From Klebsiella terrigena (GTDB taxonomy: Bacteria; Pseudomonadota; Gammaproteobacteria; Enterobacterales; Enterobacteriaceae), in contig NZ_BJNO01000003.1 of assembly GCF_006539725.1 (NCBI RefSeq), positions 62,001 to 126,000 of the forward strand: 64,000 nucleotides of DNA, given 5' to 3'. Below, in pieces: positions 1-10,703 of this stretch. Within the stretch, counting starts at the first letter, position 1. Every line of letters begins with the position of its first letter. Made by a program: the position numbers and the translations under genes. The notes beneath the pieces are model-generated. The model was not told where the DNA came from. It searched no databases and saw only the letters and a list, made by a program, of their open reading frames with translations.

Positions 1-27
1 AAAAGCTGGTAACAAAATGTAAATGCA

Positions 28-75
28 AAAAGGAGCCGCTGAGGTGAGAATTAGACCCTGCGGCTCTTTTTTTTC
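28..75 (+). terminator. Rho-independent terminator of an upstream gene
   Basis: A stem GAGCCGC (33-39) pairs with GCGGCTC (60-66), the inner bases GGT/ACC can extend it, and eight T follow directly. It reads rightwards, so it ends transcription from a gene left of the window, which by E. coli synteny would be lrhA. A short open frame across 23-238 runs through this hairpin and is not a gene. Confidence 0.8.
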
Positions 76-239
76 TTATTTTACAGTGATTTTTAATATA
101 TTGTTGTTTTATTGTTATGCATATCAGTCGGTTAGCGACAATCCGACCGACACTTCTCTACTTTTCCCTGCACTTTCAATAGTTCATGCTAATGTTAAAA
201 AACCGGCCAGTTTGTTGCTGTTTTTTTGGTTTAATTAAC

Positions 240-626
240 AAAAGCGTGTCACAGATCAAGAAAATACCCCTCCTTAGGGGGAGGAATCGAGGCTAAATCC
301 TGTCAAAATAGACGGGTAATTATGATTTACAATGGAAACGGACACGATTCAACAACACTAAATCCAATTGGTATGCAAGGTTATTTCGCATAAAAGGGCA
401 TTTAATGTTAATGAAAAAAACCTAATGTAAATTAATGTTGTTAAAACTTTTGTTGAAGTTGACAAAAGGTTAAAGAAAGGGGTAAAAAGCCAGCGCATAT
501 GGCCTTCTACGATAAGTAGGGACGCTTTTTTGCAAGGTTATTTTTTTATTCCTCCCCGTGAAACGCTGTGGCGTTCATCTGCCAGTAAGAGCAGAGGGTT
601 TAGCGCTACACTTTTTTGGTTAAGCA
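240..626 (+). promoter_or_regulatory. nuo operon control region
   Basis: About 550 bases separate the upstream terminator from nuoA, as in E. coli where the nuo promoter region is long and responds to NarL, ArcA, FNR and IHF (known biology). Visible here are a NarL-type heptamer TACCCCT at 265-271, the same heptamer inverted (AGGGGTA) at 478-484, and a candidate promoter with a perfect -35 TTGACA at 459-464 and a weak -10 TAAAAA at 483-488. The AT-rich stretch 340-480 would suit IHF or Fis binding, but I see no decisive site. The leader after 490 contains no credible small gene. Which promoter is used in vivo is not visible. Confidence 0.55.
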
Positions 627-1073
627 ATGCGTATGTCAACATCCACTGAAGTCATCGCTCATCATTGGGCATTCGCTATATTTCTCATCATTGCCATCGG
701 CCTGTGCTGCCTGATGCTTGTCGGGGGCTGGTACCTCGGCGGTCGCGCGCGCGCGCGAAGCAAAAACACGCCGTTTGAATCGGGGATCGACTCCGTTGGT
801 TCGGCTCGCTTACGTCTTTCTGCGAAGTTTTATCTGGTTGCCATGTTCTTCGTTATCTTCGACGTGGAAGCCCTGTATCTCTACGCATGGTCGACCTCTA
901 TCCGTGAAAGCGGTTGGGTTGGCTTTGTGGAAGCCGCAATTTTCATTTTAGTGCTACTGGCTGGTCTGGTTTATCTCGTACGTATCGGCGCACTGGACTG
1001 GACGCCTGCGCGTTCCCGTCGCACGCTGGTTAACTCAGAAACAGACAGTCCCACTAACCGTCATATGCAGTAA
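627..1073 (+). CDS. nuoA: NADH-quinone oxidoreductase subunit A
   Basis: Small membrane subunit of complex I next to the quinone chamber. The 148 residues carry three hydrophobic segments (about 14-36, 68-88, 98-120) and the conserved acidic pair Asp79 and Glu81 in FDVEAL, known to matter for activity in E. coli. The length matches the E. coli protein (147). The start at 627 is chosen by homology; there is no good Shine-Dalgarno and an in-frame ATG at 633 is an alternative. It is first of the nuoA-N operon, 15 bases before nuoB. The C-terminal 15 residues after SRR are the divergent part. Confidence 0.97.
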   Translation: MRMSTSTEVIAHHWAFAIFLIIAIGLCCLMLVGGWYLGGRARARSKNTPFESGIDSVGSARLRLSAKFYLVAMFFVIFDVEALYLYAWSTSIRESGWVGFVEAAIFILVLLAGLVYLVRIGALDWTPARSRRTLVNSETDSPTNRHMQ

Positions 1074-1088
1074 AAGCGAGGCAATAAG

Positions 1089-1763
1089 ATGGATTATACG
1101 CTCACCCGCATAGATCCTAACGGTGAGAACGACCGTTACCCCCTGCAAAAACAGGAGATCGTAACTGACCCCCTGGAGCAAGAAGTCAACAAAAGCGTGT
1201 ATATGGGGAAACTCGAACACGCGCTGCATGACATGGTGAACTGGGGCCGTAAGAACTCAATCTGGCCCTATAACTTCGGCCTTTCTTGCTGCTACGTAGA
1301 AATGGTGACGTCATTCACTGCGGTGCATGACGTCGCGCGTTTTGGCGCGGAAGTTCTGCGTGCCTCTCCTCGTCAGGCTGACCTGATGGTGGTCGCGGGC
1401 ACCTGCTTCACCAAGATGGCACCGGTTATTCAGCGTCTTTACGATCAGATGCTGGAGCCGAAATGGGTTATCTCCATGGGGGCGTGTGCCAACTCCGGCG
1501 GTATGTACGATATTTATTCTGTCGTGCAGGGCGTAGATAAATTTATTCCGGTTGATGTTTACATCCCGGGCTGTCCGCCGCGTCCGGAAGCTTATATGCA
1601 GGCGCTGATGCTGCTGCAGGAATCTATTGGTAAGGAGCGCCGTCCTCTCTCGTGGGTGGTTGGCGATCAGGGCGTCTATCGCGCCAACATGCAGTCGGAA
1701 CGTGAGCGTAAACGCGGCGAACGCATTGCAGTGACCAATCTGCGGACTCCGGACGAGATTTAA
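1089..1763 (+). CDS. nuoB: NADH-quinone oxidoreductase subunit B (cluster N2)
   Basis: Peripheral-arm subunit that holds the terminal 4Fe-4S cluster N2 and passes electrons to quinone. The four ligands are visible: the adjacent cysteines Cys67-Cys68 (GLSCCYVEM), Cys133 (MGACANSGG) and Cys162 (IPGCPPRP). At 224 residues it is four longer than E. coli NuoB at the N-terminus, so the cysteines shift by four. The C-terminal tail is basic and charged. It follows nuoA by 15 bases, and 89 bases separate it from nuoCD, one of the larger gaps in the operon. Confidence 0.97.
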   Translation: MDYTLTRIDPNGENDRYPLQKQEIVTDPLEQEVNKSVYMGKLEHALHDMVNWGRKNSIWPYNFGLSCCYVEMVTSFTAVHDVARFGAEVLRASPRQADLMVVAGTCFTKMAPVIQRLYDQMLEPKWVISMGACANSGGMYDIYSVVQGVDKFIPVDVYIPGCPPRPEAYMQALMLLQESIGKERRPLSWVVGDQGVYRANMQSERERKRGERIAVTNLRTPDEI

Positions 1764-1852
1764 TTTGCGCCTGCGGGCGGCGGCAAAATACTTCGCAAAT
1801 CAATCTACAACAGCGCGAAGCGTCGCCCGGCAGTCACCACGGACCTTTTGCA

Positions 1853-3661
1853 ATGGTGAACAATATGACCGATTTAAACGCGCATGACGCCGCACCAGCC
1901 TGGCAAACCCGCGATCACCTTGATGACCCGGTGATCGGCGAACTGCGCAATCGTTTTGGCCCGGATGCCTTTACCGTTCAGCCAACCCGTACCGGCGTAC
2001 CGGTAGTTTGGGTGAAGCGCGAGCAGCTGCTTGAGGTGGCCGATTTCCTGAAGAGATTGCCAAAACCTTACATCATGCTGTTCGATCTGCACGGCATGGA
2101 CGAACGTCTGCGCACCCACCGTGACGGGCTACCCGCCGCGGATTTTTCCGTTTTCTATCACCTGATTTCTATTGAACGCAATCGCGATATTATGCTCAAG
2201 GTAGCATTATCCGAAAACGATCTGCGCGTTCCGACATTGACCAAACTGTTCCCTAACGCCAACTGGTATGAGCGTGAAACGTGGGAAATGTTTGGCATTG
2301 ATATCGAAGGCCACCCGCACCTGACGCGCATCATGATGCCGCCGACCTGGGAAGGCCACCCGCTGCGTAAAGACTATCCGGCACGCGCCACCGAATTCGA
2401 CCCGTTTGAGCTGACGAAAGCGAAACAGGATTTGGAAATGGAAGCGCTGACCTTCAAGCCGGAAGAGTGGGGCATGAAGCGCGGGACCGAAAATGAGGAC
2501 TTTATGTTCCTTAACCTCGGCCCGAACCACCCCTCCGCGCACGGTGCTTTCCGTATCGTTCTGCAGCTGGATGGCGAAGAGATCGTCGACTGCGTTCCGG
2601 ATATCGGCTACCACCACCGCGGTGCTGAAAAAATGGGCGAGCGCCAGTCGTGGCACAGCTACATTCCTTACACCGACCGTATCGAATATCTCGGCGGCTG
2701 CGTCAATGAGATGCCGTACGTGCTGGCGGTAGAAAAGCTGGCGGGTATTACCGTGCCGGATCGCGTCAACGTGATTCGCGTGATGCTCTCCGAGCTGTTC
2801 CGCATCAACAGCCACCTGCTGTACATCTCCACCTTTATTCAGGACGTTGGCGCCATGACGCCGGTGTTCTTTGCCTTTACCGATCGCCAGAAAATCTACG
2901 ATCTGGTAGAAGCCATCACCGGTTTCCGTATGCACCCTGCGTGGTTCCGCATCGGCGGCGTCGCGCATGACCTGCCGCGCGGCTGGGATCGCCTGCTGCG
3001 TGAATTCCTTGAGTGGATGCCAAAGCGTCTGGATTCCTACGAAAAGGCCGCGCTGCGTAACAGCATTCTGATTGGCCGTTCGAAAGGGGTGGCCGCTTAC
3101 AATGCGAAAGAAGCGCTGGAGTGGGGCACCACCGGTGCTGGCCTGCGCGCGACCGGCATTGGCTTCGACGTGCGTAAATGGCGTCCGTATTCAGGCTATG
3201 AAAACTTCGACTTTGAAATCCCGACCGGCGGCGGCATCTCCGACTGCTACACTCGCGTGATGTTAAAAGTCGAAGAGCTGCGCCAGAGCCTGCGCATCCT
3301 TCAGCAGTGTCTCGATAATATGCCGGAAGGGCCGTTCAAGGCGGATCATCCGCTGACCACGCCGCCGCCGAAAGAGCGCACGCTGCAGCATATCGAAACC
3401 CTGATCACCCACTTCCTGCAGGTTTCCTGGGGCCCGGTTATGCCGGCCAACGAATCCTTCCAGATGGTTGAAGCGACGAAGGGTATTAACAGTTACTACC
3501 TGACCAGCGACGGCAGCACCATGAGCTATCGCACCCGTATCCGCACGCCGAGCTATGCGCACCTGCAGCAGATTCCGGCGGCGATTCGCGGCAGCCTGGT
3601 ATCCGATCTTATCGTATATCTGGGTAGTATCGATTTTGTTATGTCAGACGTGGACCGCTAA
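1853..3661 (+). CDS. nuoC: NADH-quinone oxidoreductase fused subunits C/D
   Basis: Fusion of the 30-kDa (NuoC, about residues 1-190) and 49-kDa (NuoD, about 208-602) subunits, as in other enterobacteria; also called nuoCD. The NuoD part forms the quinone pocket with NuoB; the conserved GPNHPSAHG loop has His226 and His230. Length is 602 residues, close to E. coli. The frame starts at ATG 1853 (MVNNMTDL); an in-frame ATG at 1865 is the start used in some annotations. Only two bases separate it from nuoE, consistent with coupled translation. Confidence 0.97.
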   Translation: MVNNMTDLNAHDAAPAWQTRDHLDDPVIGELRNRFGPDAFTVQPTRTGVPVVWVKREQLLEVADFLKRLPKPYIMLFDLHGMDERLRTHRDGLPAADFSVFYHLISIERNRDIMLKVALSENDLRVPTLTKLFPNANWYERETWEMFGIDIEGHPHLTRIMMPPTWEGHPLRKDYPARATEFDPFELTKAKQDLEMEALTFKPEEWGMKRGTENEDFMFLNLGPNHPSAHGAFRIVLQLDGEEIVDCVPDIGYHHRGAEKMGERQSWHSYIPYTDRIEYLGGCVNEMPYVLAVEKLAGITVPDRVNVIRVMLSELFRINSHLLYISTFIQDVGAMTPVFFAFTDRQKIYDLVEAITGFRMHPAWFRIGGVAHDLPRGWDRLLREFLEWMPKRLDSYEKAALRNSILIGRSKGVAAYNAKEALEWGTTGAGLRATGIGFDVRKWRPYSGYENFDFEIPTGGGISDCYTRVMLKVEELRQSLRILQQCLDNMPEGPFKADHPLTTPPPKERTLQHIETLITHFLQVSWGPVMPANESFQMVEATKGINSYYLTSDGSTMSYRTRIRTPSYAHLQQIPAAIRGSLVSDLIVYLGSIDFVMSDVDR

Positions 3662-3663
3662 TT

Positions 3664-4164
3664 ATGCACGAGAATCAACAACCACAAACCGAGGCTTTTG
3701 AGCTGAGTGCGGTAGAGCGTGAGGCAATTGAGCACGAGAAGCACCACTACGAAGACCCGCGTGCGGCGTCCATCGAAGCGCTGAAGATCGTTCAGAAACA
3801 GCGTGGCTGGGTGCCGGATGGCGCGATCTATGCGATCGCCGACGTACTGGAGATCCCGGCAAGCGATGTCGAAGGCGTTGCGACCTTCTACAGCCAGATC
3901 TTCCGTCAGCCGGTTGGCCGTCACGTCATTCGCTACTGCGACAGCGTGGTGTGTCATATCACCGGCTATCAGGGGATTCAGGCAGCACTTGAGCAAAAGC
4001 TGAATATCAAGCCGGGTCAGACAACGTTTGATGGCCGTTTTACCCTGTTACCGACCTGCTGTCTGGGTAACTGTGATAAAGGCCCAAGCATGATGATTGA
4101 TGAAGACACCCACAGTCATCTGACGCCGGAAGGAATTCCTGATTTGCTGGAGCGGTATAAATGA
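3664..4164 (+). CDS. nuoE: NADH-quinone oxidoreductase subunit E (cluster N1a)
   Basis: 24-kDa type subunit of the NADH-oxidising module, with a thioredoxin-like fold holding 2Fe-2S cluster N1a. All four ligands are present at the E. coli positions: Cys92 and Cys97 (YCDSVVC), Cys133 and Cys137 (TCCLGNC). Length 166 equals E. coli NuoE. Its stop overlaps the nuoF start by four bases (ATGA at 4161-4164), a typical arrangement for 1:1 production of the NuoE-NuoF dimer. Confidence 0.97.
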   Translation: MHENQQPQTEAFELSAVEREAIEHEKHHYEDPRAASIEALKIVQKQRGWVPDGAIYAIADVLEIPASDVEGVATFYSQIFRQPVGRHVIRYCDSVVCHITGYQGIQAALEQKLNIKPGQTTFDGRFTLLPTCCLGNCDKGPSMMIDEDTHSHLTPEGIPDLLERYK

Positions 4165-5498
4165 AAAACGTTATCCGAACTCCCGAAACGCATCCGCTAA
4201 CCTGGCGCCTGCGCGATGACAAACAGCCGGTATGGCTGGATGAGTATCAGAGCAAAAACGGCTACGAGGGTGCCCGTAAGGCGCTGCTGGGCCTGGCGCC
4301 GGATGAGATCGTCAACCAGGTAAAAGACGCCGGCCTGAAAGGGCGCGGCGGCGCGGGCTTCTCCACCGGTCTGAAGTGGAGCCTGATGCCGAAAGACGAA
4401 TCCATGAACATCCGTTACCTGCTGTGTAATGCCGATGAGATGGAGCCGGGCACCTATAAAGACCGCCTGCTGATGGAGCAGCTGCCGCACCTGCTGGTGG
4501 AAGGCATGCTGATCTCCGCGTTTGCGCTGAAAGCGTACCGCGGCTACATCTTCCTGCGCGGCGAATATATTGAAGCGGCGGTCCATTTGCGCCGCGCCAT
4601 TGCCGAAGCGACCGAAGCCGGCCTGCTGGGCAAAAACATTCTCGGCACCGGTTTCGATTTCGAACTGTTCGTGCACACCGGGGCAGGGCGTTACATCTGC
4701 GGCGAAGAGACCGCGCTGATTAACTCCCTCGAAGGTCGTCGCGCCAACCCGCGCTCCAAGCCGCCGTTCCCGGCGAGCTCCGGCGTGTGGGGTAAGCCGA
4801 CCTGCGTCAACAACGTCGAAACCCTGTGTAACGTCCCGGCCATTCTGGCCAACGGCGTCGAATGGTACCAGAACATCTCTAAGAGCAAAGATGCGGGTAC
4901 CAAGCTGATGGGCTTCTCCGGTCGGGTGAAGAACCCGGGCCTGTGGGAGCTGCCGTTCGGTACCACCGCGCGTGAAATCCTCGAAGACTATGCCGGCGGT
5001 ATGCGTGATGGCCTGAAGTTTAAAGCCTGGCAGCCGGGTGGCGCAGGGACTGACTTCCTGACCGAAGCGCATCTCGACCTGCCAATGGAGTTCGAAAGTA
5101 TTGGCAAGGCGGGCAGCCGTCTGGGTACCGCGCTGGCGATGGCCGTCGACCACGAGATCGGCATGGTTTCGCTGGTGCGTAACCTTGAAGAGTTCTTCGC
5201 CCGTGAGTCCTGCGGCTGGTGTACGCCCTGTCGTGATGGCCTGCCGTGGAGCGTGAAGATCCTGCGCGCCATTGAGCGCGGCGAAGGCCAGCCGGGTGAT
5301 ATCGAGACACTTGAGCAACTGTGTCGATTTCTTGGGCCGGGTAAAACCTTCTGCGCGCATGCGCCAGGCGCGGTCGAACCGCTGCAAAGCGCCATTAAAT
5401 ATTTCCGCGACGAATTCGAAGCAGGCATTAAGCAGCAGTTCAGTAATACCCATGCAATCAACGGGATTCAGCCGAACCTGCTTAAGACGCGCTGGTGA
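4161..5498 (+). CDS. nuoF: NADH-quinone oxidoreductase subunit F (NADH/FMN site)
   Basis: 51-kDa subunit that binds NADH and FMN and carries 4Fe-4S cluster N3; it is the electron entry point of complex I. The glycine-rich nucleotide loop [10 protein letters not shown] lies near residue 63. The N3 ligands are Cys351, Cys354 and Cys357 in ESCGWCTPC, and Cys398 in KTFCAHA, all at E. coli positions. Length 445 equals E. coli NuoF. A 77-83 base gap to nuoG follows. Confidence 0.97.
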   Translation: MKNVIRTPETHPLTWRLRDDKQPVWLDEYQSKNGYEGARKALLGLAPDEIVNQVKDAGLKGRGGAGFSTGLKWSLMPKDESMNIRYLLCNADEMEPGTYKDRLLMEQLPHLLVEGMLISAFALKAYRGYIFLRGEYIEAAVHLRRAIAEATEAGLLGKNILGTGFDFELFVHTGAGRYICGEETALINSLEGRRANPRSKPPFPASSGVWGKPTCVNNVETLCNVPAILANGVEWYQNISKSKDAGTKLMGFSGRVKNPGLWELPFGTTAREILEDYAGGMRDGLKFKAWQPGGAGTDFLTEAHLDLPMEFESIGKAGSRLGTALAMAVDHEIGMVSLVRNLEEFFARESCGWCTPCRDGLPWSVKILRAIERGEGQPGDIETLEQLCRFLGPGKTFCAHAPGAVEPLQSAIKYFRDEFEAGIKQQFSNTHAINGIQPNLLKTRW

Positions 5499-5581
5499 TT
5501 CCCACCGACTCGTTCAGCCGGCGCCAGGGCGGCAGCTGAGTGAGGAAGTGGTAACGATTTTTTTAATTTGGAAGCATGCTA

Positions 5582-8308
5582 ATGGCTACGATTCATGTAG
5601 ACGGCAAAGAATACGAGGTCAACGGAGCGGACAACCTGCTAGAGGCTTGTCTCTCTCTCGGTCTTGATATTCCATACTTTTGCTGGCACCCGGCGCTCGG
5701 CAGCGTCGGCGCTTGCCGCCAGTGTGCGGTGAAGCAATATCAAAACGCGGAAGACACGCGTGGTCGCCTGGTGATGTCCTGTATGACACCGGCATCCGAT
5801 GGTTCCTTTATTTCTATCGACGACGCTGAAGCGAAACAGTTCCGCGAAAGCGTGGTTGAGTGGCTGATGACCAACCATCCGCACGACTGTCCGGTCTGCG
5901 AAGAGGGCGGTAACTGCCACCTGCAGGATATGACCGTGATGACCGGTCATAGCTTCCGTCGCTACCGCTTTACCAAGCGCACCCACCGCAATCAGGATCT
6001 GGGGCCGTTCATCTCGCACGAAATGAACCGCTGCATCGCCTGCTACCGCTGCGTACGCTACTACAAAGACTACGCTGACGGCACCGATCTGGGCGTTTAT
6101 GGCGCTCACGACAACGTCTACTTCGGTCGCCCGGAAGACGGCGTACTGGAGAGCGAATTCTCCGGCAACCTGGTTGAAGTCTGCCCGACCGGCGTATTCA
6201 CCGATAAAACGCACTCCGAGCGCTACAACCGTAAATGGGATATGCAGTTTGCGCCAAGCATCTGCCAGCAGTGTTCCATCGGTTGCAACATCAGCCCGGG
6301 TGAGCGTTACGGCGAGCTGCGTCGTATCGAAAACCGCTATAACGGCACCGTCAACCGCTACTTCCTCTGCGACCGCGGTCGTTTCGGCTATGGCTACGTG
6401 AACCTGAAAGACCGTCCGCGTCAGCCGGTTCAGCGCCGCGGCGACGATCTGATCGCCCTCAACGCCGAGCAGGCCATGCAGGGTGCGGCGGATATTCTGC
6501 GTCAGTCGAAAAAAGCGATCGGCATCGGATCCCCGCGCGCCAGCCTCGAAAGCAACTTTGCGCTGCGCGAGCTGGTCGGCGCCGAGAACTTCTATACCGG
6601 CATCGCTAAAGCCGAGCAGGAACGTCTGCAGATGATGCTGACGGTGCTGCGCGACGGCGGTATTCATACCCCGGCGCTGCGCGACATTGAATCCTACGAT
6701 GCGGTACTGGTGCTGGGTGAAGATATTACCCAAACCGGCGCCCGCATTGCGCTGGCCGTACGCCAGGCGGTGAAAGGTAAAGCGCGTGAAATGGCCGCGG
6801 CGCAGAAAGTCGCCGACTGGCAGATTGCCGCGATCCTTAATATCGGCCAGCGTGCGAAGCATCCGCTGTTTGTCACCAATATCGACGACACCCGTCTGGA
6901 CGACGTCGCCGCGTGGACCTACCGCGCGCCGGTTGAAGATCAGGCGCGGCTGGGCTTTGCCATTGCGCACGCACTGGATGAAGCCTCGCCGGCGGTGGAA
7001 GGCCTGAGCAAAGATCTGCAGGGCAAAATTGACGTGATCGTCCAGGCGCTGGCCGGGGCGAAGAAACCGCTGATCGTCTCCGGAACCAACGCCGGCAGCA
7101 TCGAGATTATTCAGGCCGCGGCGAACGTCGCTAAGGCGCTGAAAGGTCGCGGCGCAGACGTCGGCGTGACCATGGTTGCCCGCGCGGTGAACAGCGTCGG
7201 TCTGGGTATGATCGGCGGCGGTTCGCTGGAAGAGGCGTTGAGCGAGCTGGAAACCGGCGCTGCCGATGCGGTTATCGTGCTGGAAAACGATCTGCATCGT
7301 CACGCTTCCGCCGCGCGCGTAGACGCTGCGCTGGCCAAAGCGCCGCTGGTGATGGTCGTTGACCATCAGCGCACCGCGATCATGGAAAAAGCGCATCTGG
7401 TGCTCTCTGCGGCAAGCTTTGCAGAAAGCGACGGCACGGTGGTCAACAACGAAGGCCGCGCCCAGCGTTTCTTCCAGGTTTATGACCCGGCCTACTACGA
7501 TGCGAATACCGTGATGCTGGAGAGCTGGCGCTGGCTGCATTCGCTGCACAGCACCGTCGACAACCGTCAGGTTGACTGGACGCAGCTGGACCACGTCATT
7601 GACGCGGTAGTGGCTAAGCTGCCGCAGCTGGCAGGCATTAAAGATGCCGCGCCGGACGCGAGCTTCCGCATTCGCGGTCAGAAGCTGGCCCGTGAACCGC
7701 ATCGTTACAGCGGCCGCACGGCGATGCGCGCCAATATCAGCGTGCATGAGCCGCGCCAGCCGCAGGACAAAGACACCATGTTTGCCTTCTCGATGGAAGG
7801 GAACAACCAGCCGTCCGCGCCGCGTTCGCAAATTCCGTTTGCGTGGGCGCCGGGCTGGAACTCCCCGCAGGCGTGGAACAAATTCCAGGATGAAGTGGGC
7901 GGTAAGCTGCGCCACGGCGATCCGGGCGTGCGCCTGATTGAGGCTTCCGCCGAGGGTCTGGATTACTTCACCGCGGTGCCGGCAAGCTTCCAGGCCGAAG
8001 AAGGGAAATGGCGGATTGCGCCGTACTACCATCTGTTCGGCAGCGATGAGCTGTCGCAGCGCTCGCCTGTGTTCCAGAGCCGCATGCCGCAGCCGTATCT
8101 CAAGCTTAACCCGGAAGATGCGGCGAAGCTTGGCGTCAACGCGGGGGCGATGGTCTCCTTCAGCGTTGAGGGTCATCTGCTTAGCCTGCCGCTGATTATC
8201 TCTGCGGGCCTGACGGCAGGGCAGGTTGGCCTACCGATGGGCATGCCTGGCATTGCGCCGGTTCTGACCGGAGCGCGTATTGATACTCTGCAGGAGGCAA
8301 AAGCATGA
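5582..8308 (+). CDS. nuoG: NADH-quinone oxidoreductase subunit G
   Basis: 75-kDa subunit carrying the iron-sulphur chain between NuoF and NuoI. Ligands for 2Fe-2S N1b are Cys34, Cys45 and Cys48; next come the His/Cys motif for N5 ([12 protein letters not shown]), the CIACYRC motif for N4 and CQQCSIGC for N7, the extra cluster known from E. coli. A molybdopterin-oxidoreductase-like domain fills the C-terminal two thirds. I start at ATG 5582, not 5576: GGAAG at 5570-5574 is seven bases from 5582 but only one from 5576, and the protein then begins MATIHVDG as in E. coli (908 residues). The stop overlaps nuoH by four bases. Confidence 0.96.
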   Translation: MATIHVDGKEYEVNGADNLLEACLSLGLDIPYFCWHPALGSVGACRQCAVKQYQNAEDTRGRLVMSCMTPASDGSFISIDDAEAKQFRESVVEWLMTNHPHDCPVCEEGGNCHLQDMTVMTGHSFRRYRFTKRTHRNQDLGPFISHEMNRCIACYRCVRYYKDYADGTDLGVYGAHDNVYFGRPEDGVLESEFSGNLVEVCPTGVFTDKTHSERYNRKWDMQFAPSICQQCSIGCNISPGERYGELRRIENRYNGTVNRYFLCDRGRFGYGYVNLKDRPRQPVQRRGDDLIALNAEQAMQGAADILRQSKKAIGIGSPRASLESNFALRELVGAENFYTGIAKAEQERLQMMLTVLRDGGIHTPALRDIESYDAVLVLGEDITQTGARIALAVRQAVKGKAREMAAAQKVADWQIAAILNIGQRAKHPLFVTNIDDTRLDDVAAWTYRAPVEDQARLGFAIAHALDEASPAVEGLSKDLQGKIDVIVQALAGAKKPLIVSGTNAGSIEIIQAAANVAKALKGRGADVGVTMVARAVNSVGLGMIGGGSLEEALSELETGAADAVIVLENDLHRHASAARVDAALAKAPLVMVVDHQRTAIMEKAHLVLSAASFAESDGTVVNNEGRAQRFFQVYDPAYYDANTVMLESWRWLHSLHSTVDNRQVDWTQLDHVIDAVVAKLPQLAGIKDAAPDASFRIRGQKLAREPHRYSGRTAMRANISVHEPRQPQDKDTMFAFSMEGNNQPSAPRSQIPFAWAPGWNSPQAWNKFQDEVGGKLRHGDPGVRLIEASAEGLDYFTAVPASFQAEEGKWRIAPYYHLFGSDELSQRSPVFQSRMPQPYLKLNPEDAAKLGVNAGAMVSFSVEGHLLSLPLIISAGLTAGQVGLPMGMPGIAPVLTGARIDTLQEAKA

Positions 8309-9282
8309 GTTGGTTAACTCCGGATCTCATCGACATTCTGTTAAGCATCCTGAAGGCGGTGGTCATTTTGCTGGTGGTTGTCACCTGTGGCGCATTCATG
8401 AGCTTCGGCGAACGTCGTCTGCTCGGGCTGTTCCAGAACCGCTACGGACCTAACCGCGTCGGCTGGGGCGGTTCGCTGCAGCTGGTTGCCGACATGATCA
8501 AAATGTTCTTTAAAGAGGACTGGGTTCCGCGCTTTACCGATCGCGTGATCTTTACTCTGGCACCGGTTATTGCCTTTACCTCGCTGCTGCTGGCCTTTGC
8601 TATTGTGCCGGTCAGCCCGTCGTGGGTGGTGGCCGACCTGAACATCGGCATCCTGTTCTTCCTGATGATGGCAGGCCTGGCGGTCTACGCGGTGCTGTTT
8701 GCCGGCTGGTCGAGTAATAACAAATACTCGCTGCTGGGCGCGATGCGCGCCTCCGCGCAGACGCTGAGCTACGAAGTGTTCCTCGGCCTCTCGCTGATGG
8801 GCGTGGTGGCGCAGGCGGGATCGTTCAATATGGGCGATATCGTCAACAACCAGGCGCATCTGTGGAACGTTATCCCGCAGTTCTTTGGCTTTGTTACCTT
8901 TGCGATTGCGGGCGTGGCCGTGTGTCACCGTCACCCCTTCGACCAACCGGAAGCCGAGCAGGAACTGGCCGATGGCTACCACATTGAATATTCCGGCATG
9001 AAGTTCGGTCTGTTCTTCGTCGGTGAATATATCGGGATTGTCACCGTATCGGCGCTGATCGTGACGCTGTTCTTCGGTGGCTGGAATGGCCCATTCTTAC
9101 CTCCGTTCATCTGGTTCGCACTGAAAACCGCGTTCTTCATGATGATGTTCATTTTGATCCGCGCATCATTACCGCGTCCACGTTATGACCAGGTAATGTC
9201 CTTTGGCTGGAAGGTATGCCTGCCATTAACGCTGATCAACTTGTTGGTAACGGCGGCTGTCATTCTCTGGCAGGCGCAATAA
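8305..9282 (+). CDS. nuoH: NADH-quinone oxidoreductase subunit H
   Basis: ND1-type membrane subunit that anchors the peripheral arm and forms much of the quinone entry channel. The 325 residues (same as E. coli) contain about eight membrane spans. The conserved acidic and arginine-rich cytoplasmic loops are visible, for example [20 protein letters not shown] near 213 and the [11 protein letters not shown] segment near 288. The start overlaps the nuoG stop (ATGA), and nuoI follows after 14 bases. Confidence 0.97.
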   Translation: MSWLTPDLIDILLSILKAVVILLVVVTCGAFMSFGERRLLGLFQNRYGPNRVGWGGSLQLVADMIKMFFKEDWVPRFTDRVIFTLAPVIAFTSLLLAFAIVPVSPSWVVADLNIGILFFLMMAGLAVYAVLFAGWSSNNKYSLLGAMRASAQTLSYEVFLGLSLMGVVAQAGSFNMGDIVNNQAHLWNVIPQFFGFVTFAIAGVAVCHRHPFDQPEAEQELADGYHIEYSGMKFGLFFVGEYIGIVTVSALIVTLFFGGWNGPFLPPFIWFALKTAFFMMMFILIRASLPRPRYDQVMSFGWKVCLPLTLINLLVTAAVILWQAQ

Positions 9283-9296
9283 GGGGTGAATTGACC

Positions 9297-9839
9297 ATGA
9301 CCTTAAAAGAATTATTGGTGGGGTTCGGCACCCAGGTCCGCAGTATCTGCATGATCGGGATGCACGCCTTCGCCAAACGTGAAACCCAGATGTATCCGGA
9401 AGAGCCGGTATATCTGCCGCCGCGCTATCGTGGCCGCATCGTGCTGACGCGCGATCCGGACGGCGAAGAGCGCTGCGTTGCCTGTAACCTGTGTGCGGTA
9501 GCGTGTCCGGTAGGCTGTATCTCTTTGCAAAAAGCAGAGACCAAAGACGGCCGCTGGTACCCAGAGTTTTTCCGCATCAACTTCTCACGCTGCATTTTCT
9601 GCGGTCTGTGTGAAGAAGCGTGCCCAACCACGGCGATTCAGTTGACCCCGGACTTCGAACTGGGTGAATACAAGCGTCAGGATCTGGTGTACGAAAAAGA
9701 GGATCTGCTGATTTCCGGTCCGGGTAAATACCCGGAATATAACTTCTACCGGATGGCGGGTATGGCAATCGACGGCAAAGATAAGGGCGAAGCAGAGAAC
9801 GAAGCTAAGCCTATCGACGTCAAGAGCCTGTTACCGTAA
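9297..9839 (+). CDS. nuoI: NADH-quinone oxidoreductase subunit I (clusters N6a/N6b)
   Basis: Ferredoxin-like subunit bridging the NuoG electron chain to N2 in NuoB. It holds two 4Fe-4S clusters: Cys60, 63, 66 and 70 ([12 protein letters not shown]) and Cys99, 102, 105 and 109 ([12 protein letters not shown]). The frame is open upstream to 9216, inside nuoH. I start at ATG 9297 because it gives 180 residues beginning MTLKELL as in E. coli, and AAGGGG lies just upstream at 9281-9286. Confidence 0.96.
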   Translation: MTLKELLVGFGTQVRSICMIGMHAFAKRETQMYPEEPVYLPPRYRGRIVLTRDPDGEERCVACNLCAVACPVGCISLQKAETKDGRWYPEFFRINFSRCIFCGLCEEACPTTAIQLTPDFELGEYKRQDLVYEKEDLLISGPGKYPEYNFYRMAGMAIDGKDKGEAENEAKPIDVKSLLP

Positions 9840-9849
9840 GGAGAGGGCA

Positions 9850-10404
9850 ATGGAATTCGCTTTTTATATCTGTGGCCTTGTCGCCATCCTCGCAACCCTG
9901 CGGGTGATCACCCACACCAATCCGGTGCACGCGCTGCTGTACCTGATTATTTCGCTGTTAGCGATTGCTGGCGTGTTCTTCTCGCTGGGCGCGTACTTCG
10001 CCGGGGCGCTGGAGATCATCGTTTACGCCGGGGCCATCATGGTGCTGTTCGTCTTCGTGGTGATGATGCTTAACCTTGGCGGCAGCGAAATTGAGCAGGA
10101 ACGTAAGTGGCTGCAGCCGGGGATCTGGATCGGCCCGGCCATCCTCTCCGCGGTGCTGCTGGTGGTTATCGTTTATGCCATCCTCGGTCTTAACGATCAG
10201 GGCATTGAAGGCACCGCGATAAGCGCGAAAGAAGTTGGTATTGCGCTGTTTGGCCCGTACGTACTGGCGGTGGAGCTGGCCTCCATGCTGCTGCTGGCCG
10301 GTCTGGTTGTTGCCTTCCATATCGGCCGCGAAGAGCGCGTCGGTGAAGTGCTGAGCAACCGCCAGAACGATAGCGACAAAAGAAAAACGGAGGAGCACGC
10401 ATGA
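9850..10404 (+). CDS. nuoJ: NADH-quinone oxidoreductase subunit J
   Basis: ND6-type membrane subunit of complex I with five predicted spans in the first 165 residues and a charged cytosolic tail. The glycine-rich third span ([17 protein letters not shown]) is the helix with the pi-bulge implicated in coupling quinone reduction to proton transfer (family knowledge). Length 184 equals E. coli. AAGGAGAG at 9838-9845 is the ribosome site. Its stop overlaps nuoK by four bases. Confidence 0.96.
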   Translation: MEFAFYICGLVAILATLRVITHTNPVHALLYLIISLLAIAGVFFSLGAYFAGALEIIVYAGAIMVLFVFVVMMLNLGGSEIEQERKWLQPGIWIGPAILSAVLLVVIVYAILGLNDQGIEGTAISAKEVGIALFGPYVLAVELASMLLLAGLVVAFHIGREERVGEVLSNRQNDSDKRKTEEHA

Positions 10405-10703
10405 TCCCCTTAACACATGGACTGATCCTCGCCGCGATCCTGTTTGTTCTCGGTCTGACGGGTCTGGTGATTCGCCGCAATCTGCTGTTTATGCTGATTA
10501 GCCTGGAGATCATGATCAACGCCGCGGCGTTGGCCTTCGTGGTTGCCGGAAGCTACTGGGGTCAGGCCGATGGTCAGATAATGTATATTCTCGCGATCAG
10601 CCTTGCGGCTGCGGAAGCGAGTATCGGTCTGGCGCTGCTGCTGCAGCTCCATCGTCGCCGCCAGAACCTGAACATCGATTCAGTAAGTGAGTTGCGTGGA
10701 TGA
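10401..10703 (+). CDS. nuoK: NADH-quinone oxidoreductase subunit K
   Basis: ND4L-type subunit with three membrane helices, part of the proton route nearest the quinone site. The two conserved intramembrane glutamates are present: Glu36 (ISLEIMIN) and Glu72 (AAAEASIG). It has 100 residues as in E. coli. It overlaps nuoJ upstream and nuoL downstream by four bases each, so nuoJKL look translationally coupled. Confidence 0.97.
   Translation: MIPLTHGLILAAILFVLGLTGLVIRRNLLFMLISLEIMINAAALAFVVAGSYWGQADGQIMYILAISLAAAEASIGLALLLQLHRRRQNLNIDSVSELRG

Noticed and set aside
23..238. A 71-codon frame at the left edge
   Set aside because: It starts inside and runs through a strong terminator hairpin and has no recognisable content.
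5639..8176. An 845-codon open frame on the minus strand opposite nuoG
   Set aside because: It mirrors nuoG exactly, has no family resemblance, no ribosome site and arises from GC-rich codon bias. Similar antisense frames lie opposite gyrA (44748-46559), glpT (37358-38950), nuoL and rcsC.
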